DNA of 64,000 bases from Diplolepis rosae (taxonomy: Eukaryota; Arthropoda; Insecta; Hymenoptera; Diplolepididae), in the NCBI GenBank assembly GCA_030998225.1, contig JAPYXD010000161.1, forward strand, positions 558,001 through 622,000, read 5' to 3'. Made by a program: the position numbers and the translations under genes. The stretch's first letter is position 1. Every line of letters begins with the position of its first letter. This document shows, in pieces, positions 41,760 to 53,838 of this stretch. The notes beneath the pieces are model-generated. The model ran no database searches, was not told where the DNA came from, and was given only the letters and a program-made list of their open reading frames with translations.

Positions 41760-42175
41760 CGAGTCTCGATCACTCTCGCAAGCATGCAGGTATTTCAAGC
41801 CCTTCACCAATGAATAATATTCATTGATAACATTGTTTCAAAACGCCTTGGTTGATTGAGAGCACCAAACTCTTATCCTGCTGCACCTCAACCGTGAGCC
41901 GAATCAGAACTCAGCTAAGGGCAGAAACCCTTAGCCTACCCCGAAAAGGTCTCAGGAAATAAATCAGGAGACGTCTGAAGGCAGAAAGCCTTTAGCCTGT
42001 CTCGAGAGTATTTCCAGGCTGCTTTCGGCATGCTTGCAAGCCGACAGAATACTCATCTTGACCCGGCACCCCGCTTTTATCTTCGTCAGCTCAGTCTCCC
42101 ACTCTAGTCCATTGGTGACAAGTGAGAGATACTGCGCCTGCGCTTCTTGATAACGCGTAAATAATGGCTGCAAAC
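41760..42175 (-). other. Coding-like fragment of unknown origin
   Basis: A GC-richer block with a 69-codon open frame on the minus strand (42173-41964; text such as LVTNGLEWETELTKIKAGCR). The frame lacks an ATG and is bounded by stops. It may be an exon, a pseudogene or part of a transposon Gag. A related line, GGCAGAAA(G/C)CC(T)TTAGCCT, occurs twice on the plus strand (about 41922 and 41982), indicating a local duplication. Confidence 0.25.
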
Positions 42176-42179
42176 TTAA

Positions 42180-43420
42180 TTTTTTCCAAGTTCATAATAA
42201 AACTTGAGTCAATGTTATAATATTGTAAAAGTGAATTGAATTTTTCCAAAGTTTCTTAGACTCTCAGGAATGCATTCTCATCACAACACTCGTACTCCAT
42301 GTTTACAATCTAAAACAAGGAACTAAGACTCGTGATTAAAAGAAAAAAATCAGTATAAGCCTATATTGATTTATGATTTCGTATTTTCTCGAATCATATT
42401 TTCTTTTACGCTTCATTTTTGGTTCATGTTCATTTATCTTATAAATAATTTAAATAAATGTGTGTATGCAAATTTGCAGAACTTATATAAGCAAACATTT
42501 CTCACATTCTAAGGTTCTTTTTCATATCTTGTATATTTTGGTTAAAAATCGAAATTTTAATTTTCAATAGTAGATTGTGCACCTAACCACACACGATACT
42601 TTTTGTCTCGAAAACATAAAAAATGAGCACTTATTAGGCCTGTTAAGAGGGACCATAAGGAATAGAAGTACATATAATTGACGGTGGAGTGCATTGTAGA
42701 ATTTCACTTTCTTCGAGTTCAGAATCCATCTCCAGAGAAATTGTGGTTTCGGCATGACAGGCATGACAGATATTGAAATTTATCGATATCTGTGTGAACC
42801 GGACTGCCCAGTTGCACTGGGCGTACATAGCACTGCACATACGCATTAATAATGCTGCGCACCGGTCCCAAGTACACCACTTGTGTCCCTTGAAACAGGG
42901 TTAAAAATGCTCATTTTTTATGTTTGAGAGGTAAAAATGTGTTTTTTCTTTTTTCTTTTTTAAACAAAACAAACAATGTGTGAATGCAAATTTGTAGAAG
43001 TTATTTAAGCAAATAATTTCGCATTTTGGCGCTTTTTCGTATCTTGTATAGTTTAATTGAAAAATGGATTTTAATTATTGATTTTTTTCAAGTTTCAAAA
43101 TACTCCAAATTTTCTAATTCTGGTTTTATTGAAAAATTGTTTGGTGACAATTTGTAGAGCTTTCTGGAAAGTCTTAGAAATTATTATCAAAATATTGGAT
43201 TTTTCCATAAAGTAGTTTTCAAAAATACCCAAAATGCTCTAATTTTCGGAATTTTGGTCGGATATGGCTACTTAACGAACTTCTACTTATCTTCTGATCT
43301 CTGACAAAGTTTACCAAGGCGCATTATAACCTGAGAGTTCTCTCGAAAGTTAGCGTGTCTACCGACAACGACGACCACGACGGGGATAGAAGGACAGACA
43401 GGATTGAAAAAACCTTTTTT
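42180..43420 (+). repeat. Dispersed repeat D, plus-strand copies
   Basis: Contains CAATGTTATAATATTGTAAA (42211), a CATTCTCATCACAACACTCG line, CATATCTTGTATATTTTGG (42523), CGTATCTTGTATAGTTTAA (43036), GGCTACTTAACGAACTTC (43266) and the GACAACGACGACCACGACGG patch (43364), the same order as in other copies. A minus-strand frame at 42643-42846 (cysteine-containing, acidic end) lies in an unmatched part and cannot be judged. Confidence 0.55.
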
Positions 43421-43424
43421 TCGG

Positions 43425-44200
43425 ATTCACGAGATCATCAAACGTGGACATTTGTTAAAAAAAGTTAGGGTCAAAATTTACACAAACATAATACCCTCTC
43501 ATATGCGACGAGAATGTAAAAAGTGCCATAAAAGTAAAAATAGTCCAATACTTTATTATGAAAAGTTTTATAAGATTAGCATACTGTCTTAGATTATCTA
43601 TGTTTAGAAATGGAATATTATTGTATTTATTTCCACCCTTATACTCCCTACTCAACCACAAAGCGAAAGAGATCTGAAACACTATGGAGGTGGAAATTTT
43701 ATCAAGTTTAGGGAGTTAAACTTAAGGTGCATTTGGTGCCACTTCCGACTAAGATAGTCTTACCCAGATTCAAAACCAGTTTGCTTGTCATTTCCCCGCG
43801 TGAAATTGGTATAAGCACATCAAGATTATTTCTGCCTACATTCTGAACTTACCAGATAGAGTGCATATGGAAATTTGTCTACTTGTTGTGGACTCGTAGA
43901 CATAATGTGCAGGAAGTGCTTCCTCCTTAGATTGCATTAAGTGTAATTCGTGACATATATTCATTACTTCAAAATATTTTGAAAGCAATAGATTCTTATT
44001 TTTAAATTGTAATATTAAATTAACTTTTTGGGAATGAATTCGTTTATTTTTATTAAGTCTATATGTGATTTATTTAATAAAGTGAAGGTTGAGGAGATTG
44101 ACTTTTTTCGTTTCTGAAAGCATTAAGAGAAAAGCGTGAAAAAAACAAAGGGAATTTCAGAAACCGATATTGCGATGTTTTTTAAAAAAATTTCAAAAAC
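43425..44200. other. No gene seen
   Basis: AT-rich sequence; no recognisable feature. Confidence 0.3.
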
Positions 44201-44204
44201 AAAA

Positions 44205-44345
44205 AATGTTTACAATTTTGATCGGGTGTGGCTGGTTAACGAACTCGTCCTTTCTTTTTGAGCCCTCAAGAGGTGTGCCAAATTTCACTCCAATCCGATG
44301 ATTTTATCAAGTTTCTTATATGATGATAATGTAAAAATCCAGTAC
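44205..44345 (+). repeat. Dispersed repeat D, short copy
   Basis: GGCTGGTTAACGAACTCGTC, CTTTCTTTTTGAGCCCTCAA and GAGGTGTGCCAAATTTCA match, in plus orientation, the reverse complement of about 1150-1225. Confidence 0.55.
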
Positions 44346-44643
44346 ATTTGGAGTTCGAGTTTCACGCTCGATCATATGTGTTCTTTGCGAACGTTTATTA
44401 GCTTTATTCCTCATGATTTAATGCTTCAACTCATATAAATATCATACCATTACAAATTATGCTGAAAAAAACTAGTATTACTAGTTACATTCTAGTAAAA
44501 ATAACTCCGTAAATGTTTCTAATGTCCAGTAAATTTCCACGTTTACTATGTTATCAGGAAATTTTTTCATATATTTTGGAAATATTCCCTTTAGAAAAAA
44601 TAATTTTTCCAATTAATGGATAAATTTCTAATTATATGGGGAT

Positions 44644-44769
44644 AGTATATTACATTACAAGGGGCGAAACAGAGCGATTGCATGAGTGTGAAGTTTGCTG
44701 CCCGAGTGAAACGAGGGCTGCAATCACACGAAATGCTTTCGCTGTGTTTTGTTTCGATTAATGTATACT
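44644..44769 (+). mobile_element. Short palindromic element A, copy 2
   Basis: Almost base-for-base the same as 11636-11761, including AGTATATTACATTACAAGGG and the right end GATTAATGTATACT. It is followed by TTTTTCATAG and a foldback-related segment to 44915 whose left arm differs (TTTTGAGAATCTGATTGGC) and right arm matches (ATTTTCAAAGGAGGCGCTAT). Confidence 0.75.
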
Positions 44770-45142
44770 ATTTTTCATAGTAACGCTTTTGAGAATCTGA
44801 TTGGCTGTAACTGTGGAGCGGGTTGAAACAGCAACTTTCAACCCTAGGGTTGAAAATCGTATTTTCAACTCGCTCTACAGGTACCGAAAATCGGATTTTC
44901 AAAGGAGGCGCTATGAAAAGTACATTTTCATACTTAAAATAGGGAATTACAGTTAGAAAATTGTTGCGAATATTCAGGATGTTGTTTACAGTCTATGCTT
45001 GCATTTCAATATTGGAAAAAATATTTCGTTGAAACATCTAGGATCTCAGTTATTCTGATGAAATATGATTTTTACGTATGCTCTCATTTTTGCTTGAAAT
45101 AAAAATTGTTAGAAATTTTGATTTTCTGGAATATCATGTTAA

Positions 45143-45869
45143 GGGGGTCTTCTACCTTGTGGCTTCATTTTTGACACTGTTTTTTGAATATTAGTTAAAG
45201 GAAAACTAAAAACGCAATGGAGATGCGGTTTGTTGCATTCAACTTGTTTATTTAAATACATTTAACACTAATTTTACTGAAAATTTGCCGTCTTCTATTT
45301 GACCGTGACTTGACCTTGAAGTGTCCCTTGCAAAAAATGCATACACAAATGGTTGACACGATTCAGCTGATAAAAATCGTCTGAAACAAAAAAATCAAAA
45401 TGATTTAGTTCTTTTATCACCTTGGCTATCGTTTGACAGATGGGATTTTCAAAATTTGAAAATTTCGCAGAGCAGTCAACTTTAAAAAAAAATAAATTTG
45501 TTTTTTTCATGTTTTCGAGGTTAAAAACATCTGTAAAAATTGTTTAAATAAAAAAAATCTAAAAAGCATCTGTCAGACGATAGGCACATGTTTTTCACAA
45601 ATTTTGATATATAACTTCAATTAATCAATCAATTAGTTTTCGAGATATCATGTCAACCAGTTACAAAAACGCAACTTTTGGGAAATCGCATTTAAAGATA
45701 TTCATGCATGAATCGCGGAGTGGAGCGGAGCTATATTTGACGGCTCTGGAAACCCCGAAATAATTAGATTTCAGTTATATCCTTTTAAGGGTATATTCCT
45801 AACACCTTCTGGGTTGGAAAATTAAAAAAAAAAATCTAATTTTTTGAACCAACAGGGTAGAAGGCCCCC
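45143..45869. mobile_element. 727-bp TTAA-flanked MITE
   Basis: The ends are GGGGGTCTTCTACCTTGTGG and AACAGGGTAGAAGGCCCCC, an imperfect inverted repeat (GGGGG.CTTCTACC), with TTAA at 45139-45142 and 45870-45873. TTAA duplication is the mark of piggyBac- or Kolobok-type integration. Interior has no transposase. Confidence 0.75.
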
Positions 45870-45879
45870 TTAAGAAAAT

Positions 45880-46992
45880 AATGTATTTTATTGAGTTTTT
45901 ATTGTTATTGTATATTATTACAATGATTAGAGTTTAAACATTTTTGTCTTTATTTGATTTACGCTTTGCCAGACTTGAAGTGGTTAGATTAGTAAAAAAA
46001 TGGATTTATTATCGTAAATTTCGAAGAAGGGTCAAGGCACATTCTCAGGAATCGCCGTCACTGTTTAAAAAAGCATGAAAAGTCTTTTTTTGATTGCGTG
46101 AAAAAATCCAGGAGCCATTTTTACGTAACTTGTGTCCACTTGGGTTGGATTATAGAAATTTTTCCTATTGATTGATTAGATAGGAAGCATTCTCTTTTAT
46201 CGTGGAATGGTTTCCAGAAGTTCGTCTATCGTTAAACTTATAGCCTCGCTAGAACATATCTAGATATATTATGTAGCTCTATCTCTAGAGTGTAATTTAA
46301 CCTGGAAAATTTAGAATTGTGTCGAACAAAGATCAAAAGAAAACACATTTAAGTTGCAAATAACAAAATTGCCGTTTCGCAAGAAAGTATTCACAGTATA
46401 TATACATCAAAATAATCTGACTTACTTTAAATTAATTTGAAGCTCACCATTGAAAATGTTCTTCACTTTAATACATTTATAACATACAAAAGTATCTTAA
46501 TTTTAAATGTATTGTAATAGCAATTGAAATTAAGAATCAAGCATCTTAGATTTAAAATATATACATGCGATCGCCTCAAGGACTGCGCACTGCCGTGAAC
46601 TCACGTATGTATTGCGTATGTATGACAAGTTTTCGACCCATGATTCAAACATAGAGGATTGAAAAGGAAGTGTTGTTTTTACTTTAATTCTGGTGTAAAA
46701 TGTACTTGCAACAAAAATACCTATTATGGTGGCATCGCTTTCCATGCAATTTGGCTATATTGAAATCACGTGGAGCAAAATCTAATTCACAGTTTTAATT
46801 AAATGAGTCTCAAATTTTTTTCACAAACTAATTAGAATACTTTTTTGAAAGTTCTTCAGGACCTTGTATTTTAGCCTTTTTTCATGTTTTAGAAACCATC
46901 GGAAAAGATCAATTTTTATACCCTCGTTATCAAATTTTTATATAATAATTCAAATTTACGAATTACTGGTAATGAGTCATTTTACATATATA
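45880..46992. other. No gene seen
   Basis: AT-rich sequence with no recognisable feature. Confidence 0.3.
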
Positions 46993-46993
46993 T

Positions 46994-47224
46994 ACACTCA
47001 AAACGCATAATAAGGGTAATTTCGGGTGTTGCCTCCTTAAACTCAAGTAATCCTCAGATTAAAACAATCACGGCCGCAAGAACTACAAGTATTTTAGTCA
47101 TGGAAGAGAGTTAAAGCGAACAGGACGAAGTGGCACTTGCCCATTTTTCTTAACGCACTTAAAAAAACAAAACTAATTCTAGGAAGTTCCTACACCTAGT
47201 TCCCCTATTATGCGTCTTGAGTGT
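46994..47224. mobile_element. 231-bp MITE with ACACTCAARACGCATAATA ends
   Basis: Left end ACACTCAAAACGCATAATAA, right end CTATTATGCGTCTTGAGTGT, a near-perfect inverted repeat within a TATATA-rich target, so the target duplication (AT/TA) is ambiguous. No coding capacity. Confidence 0.75.
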
Positions 47225-47229
47225 ATATC

Positions 47230-48485
47230 TATATATATAATCGTAAATAATGGCCAATTTTACATGCCTGTAAAATGAACGCAATGTGAGCAATTATAAA
47301 CAAGTTATAAGAACTTAGGCGTTGCGCATGCTATATAAAATTCGCCGTCGAATGAGGTTTTTTAGAAAATGCTTAAATTTTTTGCTAAAAAAAGCAGGCG
47401 ATTTTATAACCAAATTAATTTTTTTCTAATTTGGTACTAATTTGTTTCTCTTTTCATTGATAAATGTTTTTAAATATTCCAGAGTATACTGTACAAATAT
47501 GAGAGTGGGTAGTTCATTACTTTGTGTGGAAATAATTTTTAAAGTGTAGCTTTTACGCTCTGAGCGCGATTTATGACTTACTTGAACCCGCTCGGATTAG
47601 GTGTACATTTACAATATAGACTTACTTAATTTATTCATATATGAGTAAATCAATATTATGTGTGAATATTTATCATTTTGATACAAGCTATATTGACATA
47701 GGGATGCTTTTTTGAACACTTTGTGAAGTGTACTTTTTATTCTAATCATTTAATTATATTCTGTGTCGATTTTTATTAGAAGAATTGAACATTGAAACAC
47801 TATACCATAGAAGAGATTTATCTATCAGACTGTAACATATGGGCTGCATGCCACTGTATACAGTATATATATGGTATATATGTATGTATGAATAAAAGGA
47901 AGAAGTCTAAAAATGGTCGGTAAAGCACTTGACGCGTTGGCGTCTATACTGATAAATTGCAACAATAAACTTCATTTTATTTATTTCTATTCCATTAATT
48001 AAATATCAAATTTCGTGGTAGCAAATCGCTGCACCACGAATCATTTAAAAAAAGGTTAAGATATAGTAAAATAGTAAATTTTGCCAAACTAATTTAATCA
48101 TGGGTACTATTGTAGAGTTCGTTCGACTAATTTTCATCTGAAAAATTAAAGCACACTGTCCTCTTTTCAAAGTGAACTGTGGTATGTGAGAAGTTCTTCA
48201 TATGCAAGAGAACATTTTGCCCAAAATCATTTCTTAATATCTATTGATGTATACTATGTGGTGACGTGAAATTTGACGATACTGTCTGGGTCGGAGTCGG
48301 TCAGAATCTAATGATTATCAGTGAAATTTGACTGATTGAAATGAAATTATTATTAGTTGAGGGTCGATACAAGTTCTATTTTCTGAATATTTAACAATCT
48401 CCAACTTATCCATATGTGAAAACTTTTTTAAAAAGGTAAGTCAAGTTTTCCTCGAACTATTTTTCTCCGCGCATGAAACGTTTTT
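47230..48485. other. No gene seen
   Basis: AT-rich sequence; nothing recognised. Confidence 0.3.
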
Positions 48486-48489
48486 TTGA

Positions 48490-50400
48490 GGGCCTAGAGC
48501 GCGAGATTCGATCGTCGCGCTACGGGCTGAGCTCTGTTTCGACCTCGCGCCTCACGCTCGGTCTTATATTCTTTGCATACATTTAATAATATAGTATTTT
48601 GATACTGGAGCTCAAGTCAATTTTATAATATTGGGGCATAATTTCTCAAGTGATACCACCCCAAAAAACGAATTTGTCCGATCGGGCTTTAAGTTTGGCT
48701 GATTGGAGTCCTATTTGATGGTACTTCCTAAAAAAAAATTTGTTCGTTTTGACAAATTTTGCTGAAATGGGGGGGGGGGGGGGGGTACAGTTTCCAGAGT
48801 TTTGATGGGAAGCCTCTTCTTTGAACGAATATAACTTATTTCTTTTTGCATAAAGCAAAATTTTACTTTATATGTTTTCTTCAGTCTGTTTCGTGATCTT
48901 TCAACTGGTTGTAACCATTTTTAAAACAAATCAAAATTTCTATCTTACCTCGTTTTTCAAAACATCACATACTCACCCCTCAAGGTTTAATCCAGTGGGC
49001 AAAGAGTAATTGCAAAGAAACCGAAATTTTCTTCAGCAGCAAACAAAGTTACGCCATAGCTACCGATATTTTGAAAGGACGATTTGACCAATTAGTAACG
49101 ATTCCGGGTACACTGCAATACCACGCTTTTATTTCTACTTAGGATAGAAAACTTTTAATGAAAAATTTTTCAACTCCTGAAAAGTATGACATCTTCCCAA
49201 AAGGCCAAAAAAAGAAACCGCAGAAGAGGCCTGCGAAATTACCTCCAGAAAAAATCGCCAAGAAACACAATTCTACGAAATAAGCTATATGGTATGTATA
49301 AAAAGACAGAGGGTTCCAAAAAAACAAAATCCATCAAACTCACATTCAAATAATTCACCCAGATAAACAGAAACATCACTTTCCTACATATTCAATAACT
49401 AGATATAAATTCAATAGATTTCATTTTCAAAACATATTCCAAATTAATCTTACACTAAGCGTAATTCAGGCATTGTAACTTGTAACTTAACAATGACAGT
49501 CCCAACTCTGTAAATGCAGATAGCAGTTAAATAACTAACTAACTAACGGTTAACTAACCACGTATGATATTATGTAATATAAAAAATCATCTTGAGGGTG
49601 TTCTACGGGTTCCCCGGTATGAAGACGGTAGCGAACAGTCGCGCGGCCTCAGCTCCGGCGGAGCATCCGGTTATTCATTGCACAATTGCTCGAAAACAAA
49701 AAAAACGCCACCTTGAAATTTTGCTATTTTATAGGAAAAAATCTCAGCTTTTTAACTAGATGATTTAAAAAGAATAAAATGGATCCAAATTTGAGAAAAA
49801 GTCAAATTTATTTTTGATTTTCGAAACTGGAGATCAAATTTTTATTTTTTTCAAAAATGGTTACAACTAGTTGAAAGATCACAAAAAAGACTGAAGAAAA
49901 CGTATGAAGTAAAATTTTTCTTTATGCAAAAAGAAATAAGTGATATTCGTTTGAAGAAGAGGCTTCCTATCAAAAGTCTGAAAATTGCACTCCCGCTATT
50001 TTAGCAAATATTTGTCAAAACAAAAAATTTTTTTTTTTTAGGAAGTACCATCAAATGGGACTCCAATCAGCCAAACTTAAAGCCCGATCGGACAAATTCG
50101 TTTTTTGGGGTGGTATCACTTGAGAAATTATGCCCTTATCGTAGATGTGAATTACGTTTCCTCAAAGTTACTAAATTTGTTTTTAATTTCAAATGAAAAA
50201 GGAAATTTAATTTACTTAAGGCTCTATCAGCCTTAAGGAACAAATTTTCACCATGACACTCGCGCATCGCGCTCGATTTTCTATATACATTTCTGAAAAT
50301 TTCAAATAATGTACATGATTAAAAAATTTATTTTTTTCCAAATGTCTCTAATAGGAAAAACAATCGTAGACTTTAATTAAGGAAACGATTTTGCTATCAA
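48490..50400 (+). repeat. Dispersed repeat D split by a large insertion
   Basis: 48530-48633 (CACGCTCGGTCTTATATTCT ... CAATTTTATAATATTG) and 50141-50400 (GTAGATGTGAATTACG ... CACTCGCGCATCGCGCTCG, GGAAACGATTTTGC) are the two halves of one copy. The unbroken arrangement is seen at 10840-11150. Confidence 0.7.
48634..50135. mobile_element. 1.5-kb element with about 310-bp terminal inverted repeats
   Basis: The left end GGGCATAATTTCTCAAGTGA and the right end TCACTTGAGAAATTATGCCC match, and the match continues with few changes for about 310 bases (48634-48943 against 49826-50135). The left arm carries a 17-base G run (48769-48785) where the right arm has only CCCGC. The core (about 48945-49825) contains no transposase. 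The flanks TATTG and TATCG may be an imperfect 5-bp target duplication. A long-TIR non-autonomous DNA element inserted into repeat D. Confidence 0.8.
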
Positions 50401-50404
50401 AAGT

Positions 50405-51380
50405 AAAATATCGATGCTAGAATCGATGCATCGAAAGTGAAACTTTGATACAATAACATCGATGCATCCGACTTTTCAGCATCGATTGTTGTAACTCTAG
50501 AGACAAAATTAAAAGCCAAATTCAAATTGTAGCAGGCGTTAGCATTTTATCTGCACGCTTACGATTTGCACGAATGCTGCGCTAATGCAACTTTCATAAA
50601 ATAGCATACGATTTGCACGAATGCGACACGTATGCAATTTAATGAAAGTCGGGATTTTATTATGTAGCGAATCTGTAAAGCAATTCAAGAGATTAGGGTA
50701 GGTAAACGGATGGTGTGCAGATATTTTGTTTCTCGTTGTTAGAAATAGCTTTCCCTTAAATATTATTTTAAAGCAACTCGTTGGAAGTGCGTCTTCCAAG
50801 CCTAAAGAGTCAGTCGTCTATCCGATATTCATACTTATCACTTTGCTTTGTATGATTCGTTGTTAAATATACTGTTTGTTTTGTAATTATTTCTTTGCAT
50901 TGACAAATCTTTCTCGTTCCGTGCTCCTAACACTACAATTATCTGAAAGTGCTTTCCATCTAGTTAGATTGTGTGTAATATCTTTCCCCTGATTTTTTAT
51001 GCACATTAACTAACGGCCCGTGTAGAGATATCAAAAGTTCTAGTGAGGCCTTCACAATATTTCCCTTTTTCTCATAGGGCGCTCGTCTGAAAAATGGTAA
51101 AACTTTTGCTCTTTCTGGAGTCGTTTTTTCCTTTGACACAAAAAAGCATCAGAAAAAATATACAATTAAAAATATTAGTACACGGAAAAAAAGTTCTTTA
51201 AAGTTTAGAAAACTAGTTCTAGATTAGTGAATACAAAAGATATTTTAATAAAAGGTAAAAATCGTCTGTTGTAATGAGCCAATTTATGAACATTAGGTGT
51301 AATACTTCTATAAAATCTAAAACTGAAAGCAATATCATAACGTTTAGTTGAACAATATTGTCGAGCCTTCGTTTGACCCG
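50405..51380. other. No gene seen; ATCGATGCATCGA words and a short duplication
   Basis: ATCGATGC/GCATCGAT words between 50413 and 50487 make a small palindromic patch. TACGATTTGCACGAATGC occurs at about 50559 and 50608. No gene recognised. Confidence 0.3.
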
Positions 51381-51766
51381 CAAGCGTCACTGAATGTTAT
51401 TTACTCCAAGAATCAGGCACGGATACGCTGCGCTGCATATGTATTGTGCACGTAACCGTCTCAACGAATCGACGGTCGCGCTTGTATACAGACTACATAC
51501 ACTATCATATCGTCGAAGGGTACGACTCCACTCGATTTCTGTCGCGACGTCTCAATGTGACGTCTCTGTTTTTCCTCCTCTACTATGCACCACTAGACGT
51601 CGCCACTAGCGGTCCATGAAAAGCACGTGGGGAGAAGCAGTCCTTGTCACTCTCAGACGTTAGAACACCTCGCTTGACTTCTCCGCTGTTCCCCGTTTCT
51701 TACTCGCTTCTCCTCACTTACTTCTCATGGATTCACACAGAGGCACATAAAATAATAGGAGATTAA
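51381..51766. other. GC-richer stretch of unknown origin
   Basis: CpG-containing sequence (GACGTCGCCAC, TCGTCGAAGG) unlike its flanks, just upstream of the protease-like tail. No domain in any frame. It could be a promoter or transposon UTR. Confidence 0.25.
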
Positions 51767-51964
51767 TTTGGATTACGTAACGCTATTTTCGATAATGGTA
51801 AACGATTAAATGAAGGACATTACACTGTAGTAATAAAGGATGTCAAAGGTAAAAAATGTCATTGGTTTCGAGTGAACGAAGATAAAATAAATAAAGTTAC
51901 TTGGCCAAGGAACGCATTTGAGGCTTATATATTATTTTTAGGAAAAAACCCAAATAAAAAATAA
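51767..51964 (+). pseudogene. Ubiquitin-specific-protease-like C-terminal remnant
   Basis: A 65-codon open frame ending in TAA (51962-51964) contains NEGHYTVVIKD, HWFRVNEDKINKVTW and AFEAYILFLGK. This is the usual order at the end of USP (peptidase C19) domains: catalytic His in GHY, W-x-x-x-N-D/E-x-x-V, then AY-L-F. USPs remove ubiquitin; here only the last quarter of the domain is present. A stop (TAA 51764-51766) precedes it and no Cys box or QQD box was found upstream. It has no ATG. It differs clearly from the USP piece at 57.9-58.6 kb, so it is not a copy of it. Confidence 0.5.
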
Positions 51965-51969
51965 CCATA

Positions 51970-52175
51970 TTTGTTCATGTGACACATCAGTGAATTATCT
52001 AATGTCGATGATAAGTTTTTTTATCTGAATTTATGTATTGGGCAAAAGGAAGGGACATTCTTCGATGAATTATAAGGAGTTTTGGCCCTTTGTTCACATG
52101 ACCAATGTTGTAGTGCCTTGTACAACAAAAATGAATGATATCACCCCGAAATATATGTATAAATATATATTTTTT
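51970..52175. other. No feature seen
   Basis: AT-rich sequence between the protease-like tail and the gypsy remnant. Confidence 0.3.
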
Positions 52176-52179
52176 CAAA

Positions 52180-53640
52180 TTACGTTGCCACGTAAAAAAA
52201 AAAAAGAATAGAATAAAAGTAGAGTGCAATTAAAAATTTATAAAAAAATTTCCTCTTTATTCGCTTGCGGTTATTCGCCGTCGTTGGAACTTGTTGAGGT
52301 TGAGCACTGCTGTGCTGCTTCTTGGTAGCCTTTGGTTGAGCACGACTGTTCGTCGTTGCCATGGTGATTGGTGGGCAGTGGTCGGTCGCTGCCGCCAGTC
52401 GGAAGTTTGGCGCTGCTGCCAATCGTAGGTTTGGCGCTGTCATGATCGGACGTGTTTGGCTGTGACTGCGCGCGGCTGTTTCCCCGCTGACTTGGTCGTC
52501 TGCTATCAGCTAATTACTCCTTTTATTTCTTGGATTCTTCTTTCAGTAGAGTTGGCTCTAGGGTGGTAGAGGGGGGTTGTCTAGAGGCCGCAGTCCCACT
52601 TTTGACAAGCGTCGATCCATTTCTGGCTGGTCAACTGCTTGCCATTATCGCTCAAGATTTGGCGGGGATATTCCCACCTGCGAAAAATTTCTTTTTCCAA
52701 CAAATTTGTGAGGACGTGTGTTTTTGAGGAGGCGATGGGGAATGCTTCCACCCATCTGTAAAACAGGTCGGTGACGGCGAGAATAAATTTCTTGCCGGTA
52801 TCACTTCTAGGGTATGGCCCCATTAAGACTAAGGCTATCGTTTCCCAAGATGTTTGTATTTTTCTAGATCGGAGGCAGTCCTAGTGAGCTGTCCGTACAG
52901 CTTTTGTGCAGATGTTGAGGTGGCAACTTCCGAAGTATTTTCGTACGTTACGGCGCATTCCTGGCCAGTAGTACTGAGTCTGGATGTCTCGGAGGGTCTC
53001 GTCCATTCCAGGGTAGCCGGCTAAAGTGAAGTCGTGGTGTTCGGCCACGACTGGCTCGACTATGACGGGTGGTACTCGTAACGACCAGGTTGCATTATCC
53101 GGGTGGCTTGTCCAAAATCCGCGGTGATCTAAGCGATGTTCTAGTACGCATTTTTTGTGTGTGTTTATTCTCTGTTGGTTGTTGAGTTCCAACCATTGTT
53201 CGGCCTCTCGAGTTTCTACTGGGTCTTGTTGAGCTTCGCCGATACGTTCGAACAAAGTCGGTACACTGATTGCATTAATCGTGGGCCATGTTTCTTCCCG
53301 GTTTGTCAGTGGTATGTTATGTTCTGGTGGGAGCATCCGTTCGAGGTTCGACGCTAAAAGATAATTCGTCACGGAGGCAAAGCCCATCTTGTCAGTTTTG
53401 AGCTAGGTATGGGTGGTAACGTTTGATCGCCCAGATCACAGCTAGGCATTCCTGTTCATTACAATGATAATGCGATTCAGTGGGGGTGAATTTGGCGCTC
53501 GCATCTGAAATGATACGTTCCCGTTTCGAGGCGTCGTCTTGCATTAAAATCAAGCTCATTAAATTTATTGGCACTGAACAGGGCCCCCATTTGTGGCCGA
53601 AACGTTTGCCTTTTTTATCCCTATAATATATTTCCTGCTT
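52180..53640 (-). mobile_element. Ty3/gypsy LTR retrotransposon, pol 3' part only
   Basis: On the minus strand RNase H (about 53640-53400) is followed by an integrase zinc domain (about 53060-52880), integrase core (about 52850-52508) and a glutamine/alanine-rich tail to 52180. RT, protease and gag are absent and no LTR was identified on either side. Frames are broken between each domain. Confidence 0.75.
52508..53640 (-). pseudogene. Gypsy-type RNase H and integrase remnant
   Basis: RNase H: ISDASAKFTPTESHYHCNEQ ... ECLAVIWAIKRYHPYL, matching the tether/RNase H region of gypsy RT. Integrase zinc finger: HH in EHHDFTL..., then YYWPGMRRNVRKYFGSCHLNIC, where the normal C-x2-C spacing is disturbed. 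Integrase core: first D in AVTDLFYRWVEAFPI, second D in ILSDNGKQLTS, and the Glu in a TTPLYHPRANSTERR line read after a stop at 52581. Integrase would insert the element's DNA copy. Stops near 53390, 52880 and 52580 plus frame changes show it is inactive. Confidence 0.75.
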
Positions 53641-53644
53641 TTCA

Positions 53645-53835
53645 AAATCTTTAATATTTTTCCTTAATCATTGATTTTTAATGGAAATTTAGTGACCCAA
53701 TGCCAATATAAATAAACTACATTAAACTTATTTTTAGGTCAAAATAAAAACTGAAGACATAAATACAAACCTGTCTCGAAATTATTTTAAAATATCTATT
53801 CATAAATTTCATTAATATAACAAAGAATCTTGTGT
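53645..53835. other. No feature seen
   Basis: Short AT-rich spacer. Confidence 0.3.
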
Positions 53836-53838
53836 AAT

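Noticed and set aside
42643..42846. Host exon on the minus strand with cysteines and an acidic end
   Set aside because: The peptide looks plausible, but there are no splice signals I trust and it lies within copies of repeat D, so it is left unannotated as a gene.
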